Part shown: one piece after another, positions 60,228 through 64,000 of the stretch
Layout of the letters: each line of letters opens with the position of its first letter
Numbering within the stretch: position 1 is the stretch's first letter
Source of the DNA: CBDCMJ01 sp965218875
GTDB taxonomy: Bacteria > Chloroflexota > Dehalococcoidia > Lucifugimonadales > UBA3495
Assembly: GCA_965218875.1 (NCBI GenBank)
Contig: CBDCMJ010000006.1
Span: 21,120 to 85,119 of the forward strand
Direction of reading: 5' to 3'
Length of the DNA stretch: 64,000 nucleotides
Notes under the pieces: model-generated
What the model saw: only the letters and a program-made list of their open reading frames with translations
Databases searched by the model: none
Told to the model about the DNA's origin: nothing
Program-made: the position numbers and the translations under genes

Positions 60228-60459
60228 CGCATTCTTCCATGATGAACAGATCGTCGAAACCGACGCCCAGCGCATCCTGCAAACGCCGCCGCGTGGCAGC
60301 GGAGGGATAGCGTTTCCCGTTGAGGAGCTGGGACAGGTAGCCGGTGGCCAGCCCGGTCAGATCTGCCAGTTCGTTCTTGGTCATGTTCAGGCGGTGGAGC
60401 AGGTCCCAGAACGCCACGGCGTTCAACCGTGCCCTCACCAGGGGTCTCTTACCCGACAT
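60217..60459 (-). CDS. XRE-family regulator
   Basis: An 80-residue protein from the ATG at 60459. RLNMTKNELADLTGLATGYLSQLLNGKRYPSAATRRRLQDALGV is a standard XRE helix-turn-helix, and DDLFIMEE at the end is common in such regulators. It overlaps both neighbours by 11 nt, so the cluster is translationally coupled. It faces the XRE/ImmA pair and may take part in a switch with it. Confidence 0.8.
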   Translation of the reverse strand: MSGKRPLVRARLNAVAFWDLLHRLNMTKNELADLTGLATGYLSQLLNGKRYPSAATRRRLQDALGVGFDDLFIMEECDGE

Positions 60460-60649
60460 ACTCGCCGTCCTTGTGTGGGGCGTCCCCTTGGCCGGGAACA
60501 TCAGCGCCGTCCGATTCCTCACCCTGCCTCTCCGCCGCAGCCTCCGCCGCGAAGTCCAGGTGGGCGCGGGCGATCATGCGGGCCAGGATGCGCAAGCCCC
60601 GCAGCCTTATCTCGTTCTGTTCCGGGGTGAGCCGTTGCTTCTTGCTCAA
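60449..60649 (-). CDS. Small charged hypothetical protein, first gene of the leftward cluster
   Basis: A 66-residue protein: a basic helical part (LTPEQNEIRLRGLRILARMIARAHL) followed by an acidic, Gly-rich tail. Its end overlaps the XRE start by 11 nt. No family is recognised, but position and overlap support a real gene. Confidence 0.55.
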   Translation of the reverse strand: MSKKQRLTPEQNEIRLRGLRILARMIARAHLDFAAEAAAERQGEESDGADVPGQGDAPHKDGEYVG

Positions 60650-60792
60650 AAGATGGACCTTCCGAAAACCCGGCGTTTGCCGCCGGTGGCGCTCCGCCGC
60701 GCCTGGTTGTATACTCTGCCAGTAGGACAGTTGTTCTGACGAAGGAAGTGTAGCAATCAGCAGTCGTGCTCATCAATGGAAAATGCGTCTAT

Positions 60793-60822
60793 ACAGCAAG
60801 CACTAACGAAAGTGCTTGCTGT
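60793..60822. promoter_or_regulatory. Perfect 12-bp inverted repeat in the divergent switch region
   Basis: ACAGCAAGCACT (60793-60804) is mirrored by AGTGCTTGCTGT (60811-60822) with a 6-nt spacer, inside the 276-nt gap between the leftward HTH cluster and the rightward XRE/ImmA genes. It is a good candidate operator for the flanking repressors; the TTTT that follows also allows a terminator. Confidence 0.6.
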
Positions 60823-60852
60823 TTTGTAGCCATAATGTAGCAACAAAGAAGC

Positions 60853-60858
60853 TATAAT
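60853..60858 (+). promoter_or_regulatory. -10 hexamer upstream of the XRE/ImmA genes
   Basis: A perfect TATAAT lies 68 nt before the ATG at 60926, in an AT-richer stretch that also contains CATAATG at 60831. No strong -35 is seen, so activation by a bound regulator is possible. Confidence 0.45.
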
Positions 60859-60925
60859 GGAGCAGGAATGTTACCGGCAGGGGCGCGGAGCGATAAGGCA
60901 GCTTTCGTGGGGATGGGGGTGAGTC

Positions 60926-61333
60926 ATGGAAGAGCTTGACGAACAACAGCAACGGGGTGAGGAACTGGGAGACTTGCTGCGGCGTCTGCGGGGCGGCCTG
61001 AGCCTGCGGGACGTGAACCGGCTTACCGGGGTGTCCAGCTCCTATCTTTCCAAGATCGAAAGGGGAGAGCGCCCGCCCGGCGCCAACCTGCTGCGCAAGC
61101 TGGCCATGGCCTACAACGTAGACGCCGAGGATTTGATCCGGCAGGCCGGGCACCTGGGCCAGTCGGGCCTCCACTCCGACGAGGCCCTGGAGGTGGAGCG
61201 GGCCTACCAGTACGTCCTGTCCGACCCTGCCTTCCGGGTGGGCACCCGGCCCGACGGTCCCCTGTCTCTCAACGCCAAGAGGTTCATCGTGGAGATGTAC
61301 GAGCGTTTCACCAACAAGACGCTGCTGGAGTGA
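60926..61333 (+). CDS. XRE-family repressor paired with ImmA-type protease
   Basis: A 135-residue protein; GGGGGTGAG precedes the ATG. The helix-turn-helix is GLSLRDVNRLTGVSSSYLSKIERGERPPGANLLRKLAMAYNV (about 28-69). The C-terminal half (DEALEVERAYQYVLSDP and LNAKRFIVEMYERF) is helical. Its stop overlaps the protease start (TGATG). In elements such as ICEBs1 and related phages a repressor of this type is cleaved by its ImmA partner to start excision; the same role is inferred here. Confidence 0.85.
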   Translation: MEELDEQQQRGEELGDLLRRLRGGLSLRDVNRLTGVSSSYLSKIERGERPPGANLLRKLAMAYNVDAEDLIRQAGHLGQSGLHSDEALEVERAYQYVLSDPAFRVGTRPDGPLSLNAKRFIVEMYERFTNKTLLE

Positions 61334-62268
61334 TGACTGTGACCCTGGACGACTTCTGCCACAAGTTGCTGGACGACGAACTGTTCCGGGAGAGACTGGA
61401 GCCCGAGCGGCTGGCCGCCGCTTTCACAGAATTCTTTCACCTTTCCGCTCGCCCCACCGTCGTGGAACTGGCCGCCCTGCTACGGGACGCCGGTTTCGGC
61501 ACCGTGTCGGGCAGGGAATTGGACGGGTTGAAGGGGGTCCACTTTGGCGCCCCCAGGGGTGAGTACGACATCTACTACCGGGAAGACCTGTGGGACGGGG
61601 CCAAGGCCCACACCGTGCTCCATGAGGCTTACGAGATCATTCACGAGACCCTGTGGGCCTTTCACTCGGACGACCCGCCGGAGCGCCGCGTGTGCCGGGA
61701 AGCCGACCGCTTCGCGGCGGCGGTGTTGATGCCGCGAGACACGTTCACCGCCTACGCCCTGGTCAGCGGGCTGGACGTGGTGGTCCTCCAGGGCGCGTTC
61801 CAGTGCTCCTACGCTTCGGTGGCGATGCGTCTGGCCGAGGTGATGCGCCGGCAACCCCTGGTTGCGCTGCTGTACGAACGACAGGATAAGGGGGACCCGG
61901 CAGGCTGGCCCGACCCGGTCAATCCGGAGTCATTCAGGGCCGCGGTGGTGAAACGTACGGCGGGCTTTGGTCCGCCGGGTTCCCCCCTGTTCTGCGGTTG
62001 GCGGAGCGGCGTTCCCCGTCCCGGCAAGTCCTTGCCCTCCGGCTCCCTGGCCGAGCAGGCGGTCCGGAGCGGAAGGCCGGAGTACGCCGAGGAGGACGGT
62101 ATCGCCGTAGTAGCCAAGCCCGTATTGTGGAAGGGGCGGGTCGCCAAGGTGGGGGTCATCGCCGTGCCCTACGGCGACCGGGCAGTGCTGGCCCCGCAGC
62201 TCGGCAGAGCTGATTGGCATTGTCGGAACCCTCACGCCCGCAGGCGCCTGGCGACGGCGGCTTCTTGA
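61333..62268 (+). CDS. ImmA/IrrE-type metallopeptidase
   Basis: A 311-residue protein starting at the ATG overlapping the repressor stop. The zinc-site region is TVLHEAYEIIHETLW (H97, E98), followed by READRFAAAVLMP near 121, the usual ImmA/IrrE layout. The canonical HExxH reads HExxE here, with another His-Glu three residues on. The N-terminal 95 residues and a C-terminal 150-residue extension (GTVAKPVLW-like strands) make it longer than minimal ImmA proteins. It is the likely anti-repressor of the preceding gene, although the altered motif leaves protease activity uncertain. Confidence 0.75.
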   Translation: MTVTLDDFCHKLLDDELFRERLEPERLAAAFTEFFHLSARPTVVELAALLRDAGFGTVSGRELDGLKGVHFGAPRGEYDIYYREDLWDGAKAHTVLHEAYEIIHETLWAFHSDDPPERRVCREADRFAAAVLMPRDTFTAYALVSGLDVVVLQGAFQCSYASVAMRLAEVMRRQPLVALLYERQDKGDPAGWPDPVNPESFRAAVVKRTAGFGPPGSPLFCGWRSGVPRPGKSLPSGSLAEQAVRSGRPEYAEEDGIAVVAKPVLWKGRVAKVGVIAVPYGDRAVLAPQLGRADWHCRNPHARRRLATAAS

Positions 62269-62338
62269 CAGAGAAGGCCGGAAGTCCGATGATGGATAGT
62301 AAGACAACCTAATACATACTCAAGCAAAAAGAGAGACG

Positions 62339-62566
62339 ATGCCCCCACGCAGGATTTCCAGGACCATCACCTTCTCCCTGCCGCCCGAAATGGCGGAGCA
62401 GGTTCAGGCCGTGATGCGCGAGGAGGGCCGCAACATGAGCGAGCTGGTGCGGGAGGCTCTCCGCCTGTACATGGAAGAAAGGGAGTTGCGCCGGCGGGAA
62501 CGGTTGGAACGGCTGCGCTCCCGCCATACAACTCAGGAAGAGACCGAAGGAGGAGCTAATGAATGA
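62339..62566 (+). CDS. Ribbon-helix-helix (CopG-type) protein
   Basis: A 75-residue protein. ISRTITFSLPPEMAEQVQAVMREEGRNMSELVREALRLYMEE is a full ribbon-helix-helix domain; a charged tail follows. Its last codons overlap the recombinase start by 8 nt, so the two are coupled. It may act as an excisionase-like or autoregulatory partner of the recombinase. Confidence 0.8.
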   Translation: MPPRRISRTITFSLPPEMAEQVQAVMREEGRNMSELVREALRLYMEERELRRRERLERLRSRHTTQEETEGGANE

Positions 62567-64000
62567 ACGATATGACCTGACCCCGGCTGCCCTGTACGCC
62601 CGGGTTTCCAGCGACCGCCAGGACGTGGATCTCTCCGTCGCCGCCCAGCTTCGGGCGCTGCGGGACTACGCCGAAAAGAACGGCTATGTAGTCGCCCGCG
62701 AGTACATCGACGAGGCCGAGAGCGGCCGCATCGCCGACCGGCCCCAGTTCCGCCGGATGCTGGACGAGGCCAGTCTGTCCGACTCCCCTTTCCAGGAAAT
62801 CCTTGTCTGGAAATTCTCGCGCTTCACCCGCAAGCGGGAGCACGCCGTGGCCTTCAAGTCCATGCTCCGCAAGCGGGGCATCAGGGTAACCTCCATCACC
62901 GAGCATGCCGACGACTCCCCCACCGGCAAGCTGATGGAGGCCATCATCGAGAGCCTGGACGAATTTTACTCGGAAAATCTTGCCCAGGAGGTTTTGCGGG
63001 GAATGCGGGAGGCCGCCTCCCGTGGCTTCTGGATTTCCACCTACTCCCCCTACGGCTACCGGAAGGTGCCGGTTCAGGACGGAGCCAAGAAGCGCCCCAA
63101 GCTGGAGCTTGATCCGCCCGCCGACGGCGTGGTGCGCCGCATCTTCCAGATGGCCCTTATCGGGACCAGCACCCTGGACATCACCAAGACCCTGAACAGG
63201 GAGGGCATCGCCAGCCCCCAGGGGAGCCGCTGGACCAAGACCACCATCCACCGGATTCTCACCAACGAGACCTACACCGGAACGTTGATATGGGGCAGCC
63301 GCGCCAAGGATAACGTGCCGCCGGTGCGGGTGGACAACGCTTTCCCCGCCATCGTCTCACGAGACGAATTCGAGCGGGTGGCCACCATCCTCGGTTCCAA
63401 AGCCCCGGCCCAGATACATCCCCGCCGCGCCGCCAGCCCCTACCTGCTCAGCGGAATAGTCAGGTGCGAGACCTGTGGCAAGGCCCTCACCGCCCACGAG
63501 GCCAAGAGCGGCCAGTTCACCTACTACGTCTGCCACTCCCTGCTGAAGCGGGGGCAGGGTGCCTGCGACACTCCCAGGCTCAACTCCAAGCGGTTCGAGC
63601 GGATGATCATCGACTCGATACGGGAGAACATCCTCACCGAGAGCAACATCCGGGAACTGGTCAAGCTGGTCAACGAAGAACTGGACAGCGTGATCAAGGA
63701 GCAGCGGGAGAAGGCGGAGGCCATTGATGAGGAGCTGAACGAGATACGCCGGCGGTTGGACCGGCTTTGGCAGGCAGTGGAGACCACCGACATGGAGATC
63801 AATGACATCCTGCCCCGCATCCGGGAGCATAAGGAACGGCAGGAGAGGCTGGAGATTGCCGCCGATGAAGCAAGGGCCATCCTAGCCGTGCGGATGCAGG
63901 GATTGGGCGACGAGGAGACTATCGCCGCCTACGTGAAGGAGATGAGCGACTTCCTGATGGAGAGCGAGTTGACCGAGACCAGGGCCTTCATCCGGTCATT
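62559..64000 (+). CDS. Large serine recombinase (integrase), 3' end outside window
   Basis: 480 residues are visible from the ATG at 62559 (AAGGAGGAGCTA upstream). The resolvase domain has YARVSSDRQ (catalytic Ser17), VWKFSRFTRKREHAVAF and LDEFYSENLAQEVLRGM. The recombinase domain has SPYGYRKVPV, ILTNETYTGTLIWG and a zinc ribbon with CETCGKAL and CHSLLKRGQGAC near 303-340. A long coiled coil (about 375-430) follows, as in large serine integrases. It probably integrates and excises the element; the attachment site was not found. Confidence 0.92.
   Translation, partial: MNERYDLTPAALYARVSSDRQDVDLSVAAQLRALRDYAEKNGYVVAREYIDEAESGRIADRPQFRRMLDEASLSDSPFQEILVWKFSRFTRKREHAVAFKSMLRKRGIRVTSITEHADDSPTGKLMEAIIESLDEFYSENLAQEVLRGMREAASRGFWISTYSPYGYRKVPVQDGAKKRPKLELDPPADGVVRRIFQMALIGTSTLDITKTLNREGIASPQGSRWTKTTIHRILTNETYTGTLIWGSRAKDNVPPVRVDNAFPAIVSRDEFERVATILGSKAPAQIHPRRAASPYLLSGIVRCETCGKALTAHEAKSGQFTYYVCHSLLKRGQGACDTPRLNSKRFERMIIDSIRENILTESNIRELVKLVNEELDSVIKEQREKAEAIDEELNEIRRRLDRLWQAVETTDMEINDILPRIREHKERQERLEIAADEARAILAVRMQGLGDEETIAAYVKEMSDFLMESELTETRAFIRS

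Noticed and set aside
60793..60822. Palindrome as the integration attachment site
   Set aside because: No second copy was found in the window, serine integrase sites are not of this form, and its place between divergent regulators fits an operator better.

Overview
The window is GC-rich DNA from a mobile, conjugative-type element, probably an integrative and conjugative element (ICE) of a Chloroflexota bacterium related to marine SAR202/Dehalococcoidia. That assignment rests on gene style (GAF-PAS-kinase-receiver-wHTH fusion, replication-relaxation protein, NmrA remnant, WSDG-type repeat surface protein) and is an inference. No rRNA, tRNA or CRISPR array was recognised.

The dominant structure is a mirror-image duplication. 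The left module (about 1-13.1 kb, minus strand) and the right module (about 46.4-59.2 kb, plus strand) carry the same genes in the same order: an exported protein, a TrbL/VirB6-like membrane protein, a VirB2-like pilin, a PrgI (VirB3-like) protein fused to an exported domain, a second pilin-like protein, a VirB4 ATPase, a VirD4/TraG-like ATPase and a replication-relaxation-like protein. Each module also has a divergent coiled-coil regulator and, behind it, about 1 kb of repeat-rich DNA without a credible gene. The operon leaders share a near-identical 24-nt box and a perfect inverted repeat at the same distance from the first start codon. The left VirD4-like gene has two frameshifts; the right one is intact.

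Between the modules lie several blocks. At 13.1-17.0 kb are regulators: a protein with four XRE domains, a 12-TPR protein, a free-standing RNA polymerase alpha C-terminal domain and a small HTH protein. At 17.5-22.2 kb is a giant secreted repeat protein. At 22.8-25.1 kb is a hybrid sensor kinase/response regulator. A lower-GC island at about 25.2-35.9 kb holds a mosaic pseudogene, a DUF6615-like gene, a PLD-nuclease restriction-modification locus with two methyltransferases, and a SIR2-HerA pair of the kind known as antiviral defence. The island's right edge cuts off the 3' end of a SNF2-type helicase gene.

From 46.4 down to 35.8 kb runs a DNA-processing operon: membrane protein, primase, Rad52-like annealing protein, DUF7007-like and TSCPD-like proteins, PD-(D/E)XK nuclease, SSB, RadC, zinc-ribbon protein, DUF6094-type methyltransferase and helicase. 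Many of its gaps hold similar GC-rich hairpins.

The right end (59.3-64 kb) looks like the control and integration region. A five-gene cluster of small, mostly HTH proteins diverges from an XRE repressor/ImmA-type protease pair, followed by a ribbon-helix-helix protein and a large serine recombinase that runs off the window. Together these suggest a self-transmissible element carrying transfer, DNA-processing, defence and surface-protein cargo.
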